A stretch of 64,000 nucleotides of DNA from Bathymodiolus thermophilus thioautotrophic gill symbiont (GCF_003711265.1 NZ_CP024634.1:558001-622000); one strand, 5' to 3'. Shown: positions 46,039 through 55,426, counted from the stretch's first letter. The notes: a model not told the origin generated them from the letters alone. Numbers and translations: made by a program.

Positions 46039-46239
46039 AACACCCTAATCAACGACGATGGTGGTATTGGGCGCAACTCAAAAATTACCTTCACTGCCAA
46101 TACAAGTAACATTTACTATATCTTAGCAGGTGCTTATGGCGACAAAATAATCTAACAGCAACAATAACAGACAACAACGCCAACATCACACCCAACCCAT
46201 CAGACAATTACCTCTACGACGCTAACGGCAACATTGTAA

Positions 46240-46560
46240 TCCCCCGTTTTCCGTACAACTCTAAAGTAGAAGCTTGACTGTTTGCAGTCATTTTGTTACG
46301 CCACTTTTGCTCTTGGCGGTATTCCACCCAGTGCAAAATGTGAAAAAAAGTTTATCTGAACGAGTATCAATCTATTGGTGAGTTGATCGTTGATGTGGAT
46401 GATTATATTGAGTTTTACAATCATCGAAGATTTTATGAAACATTGGGGTATAGAAAACCAATGGATGCGTATCGGGAGAGTAGCATTAAATCAAGAAAAG
46501 GCGAAGGCTTTTTAAAATGGACTACATAAGAAATTTTAAAAAGTTGTCAGGGTTTTTGGG
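46240..46560 (+). mobile_element. IS3-family remnants
   Basis: From 46350 to 46529 the plus strand encodes VYLNEYQSIGELIVDVDDYI and then FYNHRRFYETLGYRKPMDAY, the C-terminus of an IS3-type OrfB transposase. A trailing AAATTTTAAAAAGTTGTCAGG occurs inverted at 51082-51103 (CCTGACAACTTTTTAAAATTT). Left of it, a minus-strand piece (HFALGGIPPRAKVA) looks like the end of another integrase-type transposase. No complete element remains. Confidence 0.6.
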
Positions 46561-46954
46561 TGATGTATAAAACACCAAAACCAGCGGTTACACCAGTTTG
46601 ACTAGGCTATCTACTACCATATTTCCCAACGGCTGTATCTTGGGAAAATATTGTCCACAGTAAAGCCAAGATGGTAATAAATAAACTCAATTCTATCGAG
46701 AAAATTTTGGATTTAAAGCATCTTATTGGATATTTTTAGCAATGACTGGCATAGATTCTCGTCAATTAGAGGTGGCGTGTTTGTCAAACTCACTATTTTT
46801 TTATTTCATCTAAAATGCCACCTTTCAGATGAAAGAGTAACTACATACCAGCAAAGTATTCTCTTAAAATATGATACTTATTTATTTTCATCACCTTATA
46901 TCTTGGAGAAATATTAAACACAATAATCTGTTTTCTTGGAAAATCTTATTGTGC
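46530..46954. other. Non-coding stretch between IS debris and DUF1566 gene
   Basis: About 400 bases without a convincing gene. A 63-codon frame at 46726 has no ribosome binding site or family resemblance. I see no promoter or hairpin worth naming. Confidence 0.5.
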
Positions 46955-47467
46955 CTAGGGTTTAAACTGTCCAAGGCGAACTAGGCGAACCCCAGATTTT
47001 TCAAAGGAGCGTTTCTTCTCTCTCTCGCTGCCACTGAGAAAACGCACTTGAAGTGATTTGTGTTTGCGGAGATAACTAGGCGAAGACGACCAAAAAAAAG
47101 CAGAGGGCGTATTAGGGAACAACCTTTTATTGATACTTGGGCTGTGACAATTGCGCTTAACAAGGCTTGCTAATTCTTTGATATTTGGTAAGCGCCAATC
47201 ATTATATCCTGCAAATTTACTTTCCTTTGCTGATCTTAATGCTTTCCTCCAAGTTACTTTAGAGGCGCCTCCTTTTGAGCATTGAATGTCTTCTAATCCC
47301 TCAGCACATCTTTTCCACATTAATTTGGTTTGTTTGTCAACGACAGTTCCATCATAATTATTATCATAACGACTGTTTCCCCAATTATCGACAATATTAG
47401 GGTTGCAAATTTGGGCGTTTGCCAAACCTGATAAAAATACTAAAGTAAAAAAAAATGATGTTTTCAT
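46955..47467 (-). CDS. Small secreted DUF1566 (Lcl C-terminal-like) protein
   Basis: 170 residues from the ATG at 47467 (AGGAAT upstream), giving a signal peptide MKTSFFFTLVFLSGLANA. The rest is one DUF1566 domain: DKQTKLMWKRCAEG, then YNDWRLPNIKELASLV, FPNTPSAFFWSSSPS and GVRLVRLG at the end. These domains occur in secreted or surface proteins; C-type-lectin-like folding is known for some. Probably a cell-surface protein; the ligand is unknown. Homologous to the C-terminus of the next gene. Confidence 0.8.
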   Translation of the reverse strand: MKTSFFFTLVFLSGLANAQICNPNIVDNWGNSRYDNNYDGTVVDKQTKLMWKRCAEGLEDIQCSKGGASKVTWRKALRSAKESKFAGYNDWRLPNIKELASLVKRNCHSPSINKRLFPNTPSAFFWSSSPSYLRKHKSLQVRFLSGSEREKKRSFEKSGVRLVRLGQFKP

Positions 47468-47702
47468 GGTTATATTCCTATGGTTAAAAAATTGCCAAGT
47501 TAGATGGATTCTATTGCTGATATCTCGATCCAATTTAAAGTCGTTAGAAAAATTACTTAACTCCTTGTTATTTAAGGTGGTTACATATAATTCGATTGTT
47601 TTTTCTCTGTATTTTCAAATAAATACTTAAGAAATATTTGGATAACATTATCGTTAAACACAAAGGCTTTTAGAATTTTTTGCATGGCAAGAACATTCAT
47701 AA

Positions 47703-49325
47703 CTATTCCCCGAAACGCACTAAGCGTATCTTGCCACCTTTGTTGGCATCTCTACGCATACCATGACCGTCAGAGAAAGATATTCCCCATGGGTTACTTG
47801 TGAATTTACCAAGGCTAGGTGATTGACCAACATCAGGTGAGGACGACCAGAAAAAACTAGCAGGTGTACGGGGGAAATAAGTCTGATCTATACTAGGGGA
47901 ACTAGAATAATCAACGATACTCCTAAGCTCTTCAATCGTTGGCAATCGCCAATCCTTTTTGCCACATAAACCTATCTTATTTATCTTGTTTACAAATGAC
48001 TGGGTGCTCTTTTTACAAACGCCTTTTACCTCTAAAAGACCAGGCAGTCCGAACATGTCCAGAACTTTTTTAGCGCTGCTTTCATGACAAAACATAGTAT
48101 TCGCCTTGCCACCATAATTTTCTTCATCTGTATTATGCCAATAGTAGAGATCCCACTCATTATGTAAATCAAAAACTTTGGGGATTTTTCTTTCCCATAC
48201 AAGTCCAGTTACCTCATCTTTAACACAAGACCAATTTGTTGCAGTAGCTGCGAGTGGTGCACCTGTATTGCTGATTTTGGTGAAACTAAATCCCGCATGC
48301 CCATCACTGTCATTATTATGCGTTGCATCACGCCCTTGATGACAATCTTGCTTGCTTTTTATGTTGCTAGTGCAGTCAATATCATTACCTTTTTTGCCAC
48401 GATTTTTCTTCGTAAGATCTGGCTCATATCCTCCAAAAGTAATACCTGTGTCGTTAAGCACGCCAAGTCCAGCTCGAGGTGTGACTTTTACTTGCTTACT
48501 CACATGACCCTCTACACCTTGAGAATCAACAGGGGTTACAACAACATAGTATTGTACATTATTAGACAAACCTTTAATCGTATAATCATAATTGTTACCA
48601 TTCTTACACTTGGGAGAATTGGAGCATTTTTGTACTTTGGCATTTGGAATGAATGTGCCATCCTTTAAAGTTGAGTAGTTAACAATATGACCATCTAAAG
48701 ATTTAAAACTTTGTTGTGCATAATATATATTGTAAGATTTCGCAGGAGAAAATGTATTCCAAGATACTTTGATTTGCCCATTACCTGCCACTGCCTTCGG
48801 TTTAAAAGGGCCTAACACCTGAACTTCGGATAGAGATAGGAAATTCTTATTAAGTAACTGTATTTTAACATAGCGACCTATCTTGCCTTTTTCACCTAAT
48901 TTAATAGTCTTTTTGGGATGAGGCACAGTATGAAAGTCTTGTTGATAAGTGTGCTCATTAAAGTTTCTTTTAGAAGAGATGCTGACTCTATAGTTATTTA
49001 TTCTCTCCATACAACATGCAGTACGGTTAAATATATTGATTTGGTTGATAACTTGCTGACTGCCCAAATCAACCATCCACCAAGCGCCTTTTTCTTTTTT
49101 AGTGTGGGTAATACCATTGGTTTTCCAAGATCCTGCGGTGTTGCCATTAACTGCATTTTTAGCAAAGTAGGCAAAAGGATACCCGTTGCTGGATTGAGTA
49201 GCATATTCGCCATAGGCTAAATTACTATAGGTTAAATTACTGTTAGCATGAACTGTGGTAGTAATGAGGGATGCTGTTAGTAGTAAAATACGACTAAGAT
49301 TTTTGTTGATAACTATTAAGTTCAT
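47703..49325 (-). CDS. Secreted discoidin-FN3-DUF1566 adhesin-like protein
   Basis: 540 residues. Signal peptide (1-27). Residues ~30-172: F5/8 type C (discoidin/fucolectin-like) domain (NLAYGEYATQSS, GAWWMVDLGSQQVINQINIFNR, GRYVKIQLL). ~173-285: FN3-like domain (AVAGNGQIKVSWN, VQYYVVVTPVDSQGVEGH). ~300-540: DUF1566 with ATNWSCVKDEVTGLVWE, WRLPTIEELRSIVDYS, FFWSSSP, RLVRFGE; numerous Cys could form disulfides. A carbohydrate- or host-surface-binding exported protein is the likely reading. Upstream 50 bases have no obvious promoter. Confidence 0.82.
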   Translation of the reverse strand: MNLIVINKNLSRILLLTASLITTTVHANSNLTYSNLAYGEYATQSSNGYPFAYFAKNAVNGNTAGSWKTNGITHTKKEKGAWWMVDLGSQQVINQINIFNRTACCMERINNYRVSISSKRNFNEHTYQQDFHTVPHPKKTIKLGEKGKIGRYVKIQLLNKNFLSLSEVQVLGPFKPKAVAGNGQIKVSWNTFSPAKSYNIYYAQQSFKSLDGHIVNYSTLKDGTFIPNAKVQKCSNSPKCKNGNNYDYTIKGLSNNVQYYVVVTPVDSQGVEGHVSKQVKVTPRAGLGVLNDTGITFGGYEPDLTKKNRGKKGNDIDCTSNIKSKQDCHQGRDATHNNDSDGHAGFSFTKISNTGAPLAATATNWSCVKDEVTGLVWERKIPKVFDLHNEWDLYYWHNTDEENYGGKANTMFCHESSAKKVLDMFGLPGLLEVKGVCKKSTQSFVNKINKIGLCGKKDWRLPTIEELRSIVDYSSSPSIDQTYFPRTPASFFWSSSPDVGQSPSLGKFTSNPWGISFSDGHGMRRDANKGGKIRLVRFGE

Positions 49326-49425
49326 TGCGTTTTCCTTTTTAATTGGATTTATTTGATTAATTTAGATTTAACACAGTAAAATGATAACGCATCATTAAAC
49401 TCTTGTCAAGTGCTTTTAGACTCAA

Positions 49426-49536
49426 CAAGTTGCAAAGTTTTTTGTATTGGGTTATGATGAATTTATCACTCAGATTGAAGCACAACTTAAATGCAGAATT
49501 AAGCCAAAAACCAAGGGGAAAACCAAAGAAGTTTAA
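49426..49536 (+). pseudogene. Possible C-terminal remnant of a REP-type transposase
   Basis: An open stretch encodes KFFVLGYDEFITQIEAQLKC then IKPKTKGKTKEV and stop. The pattern G-x-D-x-F-x-x-x-I-E-x-x-L...R...P-K-x-G resembles the tail of REP-associated tyrosine transposases. There is no start or body. Low certainty. Otherwise the 433 bases between the adhesin gene and the next repeat hold nothing I can name. Confidence 0.3.
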
Positions 49537-49758
49537 GTAACAAGGTAGAGTCGAATAACATTCACCCTTTTTTGATTTATGAAAAATAAAAACAGAAGCC
49601 GAAAAAGCACTTATTTAAAATTAATAAAAAGAGACATAAGTAAATGAAAATGTTCTTGATAGGGCGATAAAGAGCCACTCTAGATATTTTAAAGGCTTTA
49701 AATGAATAATATTTGAAACGGTTTGGTACAATCATAGATGTTATAAGTAGCCTATATA

Positions 49759-49920
49759 GAGACCTTTGCATAAATATGGATGATTAGCAAAATTCAATTT
49801 TTGCCCACTTGGTAATTTTCTTAAACCTTGTCCTAGTAGGGCTAAGGCTGGGTTTAAAAAAATTACCAAGTGGGTGAAAAGTGGATTCTTGATGATTATT
49901 TATATTTATGCAAAGGTCTC
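49759..49920 (-). repeat. Family A repeat, full length, inverted orientation
   Basis: 162 bp, GAGACCTTTGCATAAATATGG to ATATTTATGCAAAGGTCTC, internal inverted repeat CCCACTTGGTAATTTT / AAAATTACCAAGTGGG. Orientation is opposite to the copies at 10589, 20691 and 53300 (its GATGATTAGCAAAATTCAA comes first). Confidence 0.92.
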
Positions 49921-50069
49921 TTAATAATAATCCGTGCGAATTTTCGGCTTATATATACGATAATTTGAGAAACGATACCGTATTGCCAGCAGAAGCAATA
50001 TGCGTATGCAGATTTTTGATGATGAGGATGATTATTACTTTCATTCCCAAGTTCCGCTTGAGAATGTGT

Positions 50070-50642
50070 ATCAAAACCCCTTCATTTAAAAACTCAACAA
50101 GGTAGAATGCCACCTCATGCAAACCCAAATCAACATATGCCACAACACCCAAAAGATTCATACCTCAGGCGCCTACCTCAAAGACACTCGTGACAACACT
50201 AACGCCCTAATCTCAAATACAATCAACACCAATAGTGGCATTAGGCACAACTTAAAAGCCACCCCCACTACCAGCACAAGCGACACTCCCTATATCTCAA
50301 CAGGCACTTGCAGTAACAACTACACCCTAATAGCAACAGTAACCAGTAGTAACGCCAATATCACGCCAAATCCATCAGGCAATTGCCTCTACGACGCCAA
50401 CGGCAACACGACCCAAAACAACAAACTCATCCAATGGATTTCCTTCGACAAACCTAAGTGCTTCACTAAAGCCAGTAGCAACAATGCTACCACCTTTGCC
50501 TGCACCCCTAATAGAAGCCGATACCAAAAAAACCCAAACCCAAACTCAAACCAAAGCCAACAGCAACGCCACCGTTACCACTACCTACATCAATTTTGGC
50601 ATCAAAACCCCCGGAGAGTTTTTCAGGACTTTGGGGTATTAA
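50070..50642 (+). pseudogene. Deleted YD toxin: core fragment fused to the last codons of a papain-like toxin
   Basis: The 50070-50200 part matches 44605-44735. 50200-50590 matches the main YD gene's PPC/core region (NANIT, NCLYDANGN, NKLIQWISFDKPKCF, PNRSRYQK), with a frameshift in an A-run near 50525. At ~50591 the YD sequence (ACCTACATC) joins AATTTTGGCATC, and the last 16 codons read NFGIKTPGEFFRTLGY, clearly the tail of the cassette toxin at 43472 (FGIETPRELSRTLGK). The junction is in frame. An internal deletion removed the Rhs core end and the toxin. Confidence 0.75.
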
Positions 50643-50646
50643 TATA

Positions 50647-51003
50647 ATGCATAAAACTATATTTCTGTTTGCAGCGTTACTTATTAATGGGTGTGGAAAC
50701 AATGTTGAAATTCAAAGAGTAAATAAAGGATCGTTGCTTGAATTAATACACCTTAATCCAAAGAATAATCTATGTTATTGGCATTACGATATATTAAGAT
50801 CTGAGAGAAGAATTGATGGCTACATTAATTTAGATTATACATGCTCTCCTTCTGCTAACTATCAAGGAAGTACGCTATTTTACAAATATAGACTAGAAAT
50901 CTTAAAAGAAGAATATGAGGGCATAAATGCCACAGTTATGTATAAAGGAAAAAAGATGTCCATCCCTAAGATTCAACACCCTTTTCCATTCATAGATATC
51001 TGA
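50647..51003 (+). CDS. Orphan immunity-type lipoprotein (copy 2)
   Basis: 118 residues from ATG 50647; lipobox LINGC. Homologous to 43947-44363: RVNKGSLLELIHLNPKNN, LCYWH, YINLDYTC, YRLEILKEEYEGIN. It sits four bases after the toxin-tail stop, exactly as copy 1 follows its toxin. The cognate toxin has been deleted, so this is an orphan immunity gene that might protect against toxins from neighbours. Confidence 0.68.
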   Translation: MHKTIFLFAALLINGCGNNVEIQRVNKGSLLELIHLNPKNNLCYWHYDILRSERRIDGYINLDYTCSPSANYQGSTLFYKYRLEILKEEYEGINATVMYKGKKMSIPKIQHPFPFIDI

Positions 51004-51139
51004 ACGCCTAACTTTTAGTCGTTTTAGCGTGTATCTCGCTGGTGTACTAACTGCCTTGGTATTAAATTACATTACCCCAAAACCCCTGACAACTTTTTAA
51101 AATTTGTCTTTTATTCAACATCCATGCCCAATGCAGAGG

Positions 51140-51232
51140 ATTGTAGGGAATTGCTGGATATTGCTAGAAAATTGCCAAGTAGGTGAAAAAAAATGGATTC
51201 TTGATGATTATTTGTATTTATGCAAGGGTCTC
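51140..51232 (-). repeat. Partial family A repeat upstream of dapA
   Basis: Degenerate left part (TTGTAGGGAATTGCTGG...GAAAATTGCCAAGTAGG), intact right part (GGATTCTTGATGATT, TTTATGCAAGGGTCTC). Confidence 0.75.
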
Positions 51233-51235
51233 ATA

Positions 51236-51241
51236 TATAAT
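51236..51241 (+). promoter_or_regulatory. TATAAT box of dapA, abutting a repeat
   Basis: The repeat end GGGTCTC is followed by ATA-TATAAT and then GGCGATG, so the start codon is only ~7 bases downstream of the box. The transcript would be almost leaderless or the real promoter lies further up. Confidence 0.4.
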
Positions 51242-51247
51242 AAGGCG

Positions 51248-52141
51248 ATGAAAATTGAACACCCATTAACAGGCGCAATGGTCGCCCTAATTACTCCGAT
51301 GTTTGCAGATGGCTCAATAGATTTTGACGCCTTGGCAGACTTGATTGAATTTCATATTGAGAATGGCACTAAGGCTATTGTTTCTATGGGAACTACTGGC
51401 GAGAGTGCAACATTAAATCAGATTGAGCATATCAAAGTAATGCAAAAAACCATCGATATTGCCAAAGGGCGTATTGCTATTATTGCAGGCACAGGTGCCA
51501 ATTCTACTGCCGAGGCGATTGAACTGACTCAGGCTGCTAAAGATATGGGGGCAGATGCGTGTTTATTGGTTACACCTTATTACAATAAGCCGACACAAGA
51601 GGGGTTGTACCAACATTACAAAGCCATTGCCGAGGCGGTTGATATTGACCAAATTTTGTATAATGTGCCAGGTAGAACGGCAGTGGATTTGTCTGTAGAA
51701 ACTACCGTGCGTTTGTCTGAAGTTGATAATATTATTGGCATCAAAGATGCTACGGGGGATTTGAAAATTGCACAGGCATTAATAGACCATTGCCCAGCAG
51801 ATTTTTTATTGTATAGTGGCGATGATGCAACCGCAGTTGAATTTATCTTAATGGGTGGCCATGGCGGTATTTCAGTAACGAGTAATATAGCGCCAAAAGA
51901 GCTGTCAAATGCCTATCAAGCGGCTTTTGAGGGTGATGAAAAAATGGCTCAAGAGATTGATGCAAATTTACACAATTTACATCAGCATTTATTTATTGAG
52001 TCAAATCCAATTCCAGTGAAATGGGCTATGTATAAAATGGGAAAATGTGGAAGTGGCATTCGCTTACCTTTAACAAAATTATCACCGAACGCTCGAGATA
52101 TATTAGAGCAAGATTTAGTCAATTTAGGGATTTCAATATGA
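51248..52141 (+). CDS. dapA: 4-hydroxy-tetrahydrodipicolinate synthase
   Basis: 297 residues from ATG 51248; the upstream in-frame start at 51104 would translate repeat sequence. Condenses pyruvate with aspartate semialdehyde in lysine/DAP synthesis. GALITP-type start (GAMVALITPMFADGSID), GTTGESATL, active-site region LLVTPYYNKPTQEGLYQHY, YNVPGRTA and Schiff-base Lys in GIKDATGD. Overlaps bamC by ATGA. Confidence 0.97.
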   Translation: MKIEHPLTGAMVALITPMFADGSIDFDALADLIEFHIENGTKAIVSMGTTGESATLNQIEHIKVMQKTIDIAKGRIAIIAGTGANSTAEAIELTQAAKDMGADACLLVTPYYNKPTQEGLYQHYKAIAEAVDIDQILYNVPGRTAVDLSVETTVRLSEVDNIIGIKDATGDLKIAQALIDHCPADFLLYSGDDATAVEFILMGGHGGISVTSNIAPKELSNAYQAAFEGDEKMAQEIDANLHNLHQHLFIESNPIPVKWAMYKMGKCGSGIRLPLTKLSPNARDILEQDLVNLGISI

Positions 52142-53271
52142 TAAAAATATTCGCAATTACCTTACTTACCTTTTCTGTAATGGGTTGTTTTTCATTGGAC
52201 CAAGACGAAAATAATAAACCAGTAAACCTTGGCGAAAGAGACATTCAATATTATGCAAATAAAACAGTAACTTCTTTAGAGGTGCCACCAGATTTAACGC
52301 AACCAAATTCTCAAGATGCCCTTAAATTGAATGAGTATGTATCGAATATTGCAGAAAATACAATTAGTTTTTCTAAGAATGATGCTGTTGCAGGCAGTGC
52401 GTCAAAAGCTTTGGATGCATCTATTGATGTTCAAGTTAAAAAAATGGGTCAAATTCGTTGGTTAGTGGTTGATAAAAAGTTAGGTGTGGTGTGGGATTTG
52501 GCACAATCTTTCTTTGAGTCGCATGGTTTTGAGATTAAAAAAACCAATAAAAAAATTGGCATAATGGAAACAGATTTTTTAGAAAATCGTCCTGAAATTC
52601 CAGATCAATCTATTGGTTTTCTTAGATCAATGTTGAAAAAGGCAGTTTCTGCAAGATATGCATTGCCAACTATTGACAAATACAGAATAAGAATTGAACC
52701 TACAGATGACGACAAGAAAACCGAAGTGTATCTAACACTAAGTTCTATGGAAGAAGTGATTACCGATTCAGGCAGTGAAAATGAAAATACTATTTGGCAG
52801 GTTCGTTCCAAAGATGAGACACTAGAAACTGAAATGCTGTATCGTTTTATGCTTTATCTTGGCAGCGATCAAGCACAAGCAAGAAATCAAATTGTTGCCA
52901 CCCAAAAGAAAAGAAAATCAAATGTAGAGTTAGTTGAAGGGGTTGGTGGCTATGCAAAACTTAAATTTTCTTTAGATAAATACAACACTTGGGAGAGTGT
53001 TGGTTGGGCGCTTGATCAATTGGGTATTGATGTTGAAGATAAAGATATGAGAGAAGGCAGTTTTTATATCAATATTGCCAAGGAAAAAGACAAAGGCATT
53101 TTTTCAGATCTTTTTGGTGATGATGCGATTAAGGAATCATACCAAATTGTTGTGAGACAGATTAGCAGCGAGACAACAGAGGTGTATTTTAACGATTTGT
53201 CTGAACAAGATAATGAGGAGACAGTTGACTTTAGTCACGAGTTATTGGGCAATATAGCCGACCAATTTTAG
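52138..53271 (+). CDS. bamC: Outer-membrane assembly lipoprotein BamC
   Basis: 377 residues; start at 52138 overlaps the dapA stop (ATGA) and yields a lipobox VMGC. The long in-frame upstream ATG (52045) lies inside dapA. Contains the unstructured N-terminal LGERDIQYYANKTVTSLEVPPDLT (BamD-binding signature) and two helix-grip domains (about 110-215 and 270-370). Part of the BAM complex. The dapA-bamC pairing is a gammaproteobacterial hallmark. Confidence 0.95.
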   Translation: MIKIFAITLLTFSVMGCFSLDQDENNKPVNLGERDIQYYANKTVTSLEVPPDLTQPNSQDALKLNEYVSNIAENTISFSKNDAVAGSASKALDASIDVQVKKMGQIRWLVVDKKLGVVWDLAQSFFESHGFEIKKTNKKIGIMETDFLENRPEIPDQSIGFLRSMLKKAVSARYALPTIDKYRIRIEPTDDDKKTEVYLTLSSMEEVITDSGSENENTIWQVRSKDETLETEMLYRFMLYLGSDQAQARNQIVATQKKRKSNVELVEGVGGYAKLKFSLDKYNTWESVGWALDQLGIDVEDKDMREGSFYINIAKEKDKGIFSDLFGDDAIKESYQIVVRQISSETTEVYFNDLSEQDNEETVDFSHELLGNIADQF

Positions 53272-53299
53272 TAAGGGCAGTCATATTTTCTTTTAATTA

Positions 53300-53460
53300 G
53301 AGACCTTTGCATAAATATGAATAATCATCAAGAATCCACTTTTCATCCACTTGGTAATTTTTTAAGCCCAGCCTTATTCCTACTAGGACAAGGTTTAAGA
53401 AAATTACCAAGTGGGCAAAAATTGAATTTTGCTAATCACCCATATTTATGCAAAGGTCTC
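53300..53460 (+). repeat. Family A repeat, full length, with AATTA target duplication
   Basis: 161 bp, GAGACCTTTGCATAAATAT to ATATTTATGCAAAGGTCTC; AATTA flanks both ends. This is the best reference copy. Confidence 0.94.
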
Positions 53461-53498
53461 AATTAGTAGGTTTATAAAATCTAACTACAGTAACCATT

Positions 53499-55391
53499 AT
53501 GCAAAAATCTTTTATTCAGCAAATTATTCAGCAAGACATTTCACTGGATGATTTAACAGATGAAGATTTGGCACAATTTTGTCAAACTGCCAATCTTGCT
53601 TATCGAGCAGGCGAGCCTATTGTTAGCGACAAGGATTATGATTTTATTTATCTTGCTGCACTCAAGGAAAGACTACCACATCATTCATTATTTCAATCTG
53701 TAGAACCAGAAGGGCAAGGTTTTTCTGAAGAAAAGGTGTTGCTACCAGAAATTATGTTGTCTATCGATAAGGCGTATTCGTGGCAAGAAATAAGCAAATG
53801 GTTGGAACGCATTCAAAAATCTGCCTCCATTATAGACCTTGCTAATAACAAAATTCAAATCAAAGCCACGCCTAAGTTAGATGGCTTTGCAGGTTATGAT
53901 GATGGTAAAAAACTATACACTAGAGGGGATGGCAAAAAAGGCAGTGATATTAGTCGTGTGTTTGAGCGTGGATTGCAAATTTATAATGATTCTGAGCGTG
54001 GGCAAGGTGCAGGTGAAATTGTGGTTAAGAAAAGTTATTTTGAATCTCATTTGTCTGATGACTTTGAATATCCGCGCAATTTTCAAGCAAGCCTTATCAA
54101 AGAAAAAGAACTTGATATTAAAGCACAACAAGCGATTGATGCTAAAGCTGCTTTGTTTGTGCCTTTTGCCCAGTTGCCAACCAAGTTAGTTGATATGAGT
54201 GAATTAGAGGGGCAATTTACACAAATTGTTGATTACATATTGGAAAGTGTTGATTTTGATGTAGATGGCGTGGTGTTTGCAGTAACCGACGATGCGTTGA
54301 AAAATTGTATGGGTGCCAATCGAAAGTTTCATCGTTGGCAAATTGCTTTTAAAGAAAATAGAGACAAGGCACAAGTCAAGGTTCTGTCAGTTACCCCTCA
54401 AGTTGGACGCACAGGCAAAATCACTCCTGTGGCAGAATTAGAGCCAACTTTGCTTAGTGGTGCAACCATTCATCGTGCAACAGGACATCATTACGGCTTA
54501 GTTAAAGAGCAAGGATTGGGCAGTGGCTCAATCATCGAGTTAACCCGTTCTGGTTTGGTTATCCCTAAAATCAATCAAGTTTTAAAATCAGCACCGACCG
54601 ATATTCCAGCAGTTTGCCCAAGTTGTAGCGAACCGTTGCAATGGGAATCTGATTTTTTAATGTGTATTAATCACCAAGAATGCCCCGCACAAGTTATTGG
54701 GAAAATGGCGTATTTTTTTAAGATACTCGCCAATAATGATGGTTTTGGCATTGCTACTATTGAAAAATTATACGAACAAGGTATTCGTAAAATTTCAGAA
54801 ATTTATGCCTTGAATGCAGAGCGTTTAATGGCAATGGGTTTTGGCGAAAAAACCAGTAGCAATCTAATTGGGCAATTAGAAAGGTCAAGCGCCGAGCAGA
54901 TTGAAGATTGGCGCTTTTTAGCAGCATTCGGCGTTGTTAGATTGAGCATAGGAAATTGTGAAAACTTACTCAAAGCCTATCCACTCAGTGATATTTTTGC
55001 ACTTAATATTGAGAAAATAGCGGAAATTGAAGGTTTTGCCGAACTCACTGCACATGCTATTGTTACAGGACTTAAAAGCATTAAAGATGAATTTGAATTA
55101 TTAAGCCAACGCAATTTTAATTTAGAATTAACGCATTTGCAAAAAGATTTGGTGGCATTTGCACATGAACTTAACGGTAAAAAAGTGGTCTTTACTGGCA
55201 AGATGAATACCCCAAGAGAGGCGATGAAAAAACACGCTAAATCTATTGGCATTCAAGTGGCAACCAGTGTAAGCGCAAAAACAGATTATTTGATAATAGG
55301 TGAAAAAGTAGGGGATAAAAAAATTGAAAATGCAAAAAAATTCGGCGTAGAAATATTGACTGAAGAAAAGTATTTGGCAATCGTTCAATAA
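53499..55391 (+). CDS. ligA: NAD-dependent DNA ligase, divergent LigA type
   Basis: 630 residues (usual LigA ~670). Adenylation domain with KLDGF as the KxDG lysine motif and TRGDG; OB region with VTPQVGRTGKITPVAELEP and RATGHHYGLVKEQGLG; zinc finger CPSC...CINHQECPAQ; helix-hairpin-helix repeats; C-terminal BRCT (KKVVFTGKMNTPREAMKKHA). The sequence around the catalytic lysine (KATPKLDGFAGYDDG) is atypical. It may be the only ligase or a second, specialised copy; this cannot be told from one window. Confidence 0.88.
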   Translation: MQKSFIQQIIQQDISLDDLTDEDLAQFCQTANLAYRAGEPIVSDKDYDFIYLAALKERLPHHSLFQSVEPEGQGFSEEKVLLPEIMLSIDKAYSWQEISKWLERIQKSASIIDLANNKIQIKATPKLDGFAGYDDGKKLYTRGDGKKGSDISRVFERGLQIYNDSERGQGAGEIVVKKSYFESHLSDDFEYPRNFQASLIKEKELDIKAQQAIDAKAALFVPFAQLPTKLVDMSELEGQFTQIVDYILESVDFDVDGVVFAVTDDALKNCMGANRKFHRWQIAFKENRDKAQVKVLSVTPQVGRTGKITPVAELEPTLLSGATIHRATGHHYGLVKEQGLGSGSIIELTRSGLVIPKINQVLKSAPTDIPAVCPSCSEPLQWESDFLMCINHQECPAQVIGKMAYFFKILANNDGFGIATIEKLYEQGIRKISEIYALNAERLMAMGFGEKTSSNLIGQLERSSAEQIEDWRFLAAFGVVRLSIGNCENLLKAYPLSDIFALNIEKIAEIEGFAELTAHAIVTGLKSIKDEFELLSQRNFNLELTHLQKDLVAFAHELNGKKVVFTGKMNTPREAMKKHAKSIGIQVATSVSAKTDYLIIGEKVGDKKIENAKKFGVEILTEEKYLAIVQ

Positions 55392-55398
55392 TAAACGC

Positions 55399-55426
55399 TT
55401 GACAAAAAAATTATTTAATCTATAAT
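55399..55426 (+). promoter_or_regulatory. Strong sigma-70 promoter
   Basis: TTGACA at 55399-55404 and TATAAT at 55421-55426, both perfect consensus, 16-base spacing. It lies just after the ligA stop. Predicted start near 55433. Confidence 0.85.

Larger units (their letters stand above)
44364..46239 (+). pseudogene. YD-core fragment split by the IS5-family element
   Basis: After the lipoprotein stop, about 240 bases show only the GGGGACGCCACCC motif and a segment (44605-44735) that matches 50070-50200. The fragment TCAAGCACCTACCTTGG...CATCCTAACA then, across the IS, CACCCTAATC and GACGATGGTGGTATTGGG up to GACGCTAACGGCAACAT matches the PPC-like part of the main YD gene (39750-40005). Removing the IS and one copy of AACA restores continuous homology. 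Confidence 0.72.

Noticed and set aside
46726..46917. 63-codon frame
   Set aside because: No signal, no similarity and no ribosome binding site; treated as chance.
51104..51247. Upstream in-frame start for dapA
   Set aside because: Also repeat-derived; the start at 51248 gives normal DapA length.
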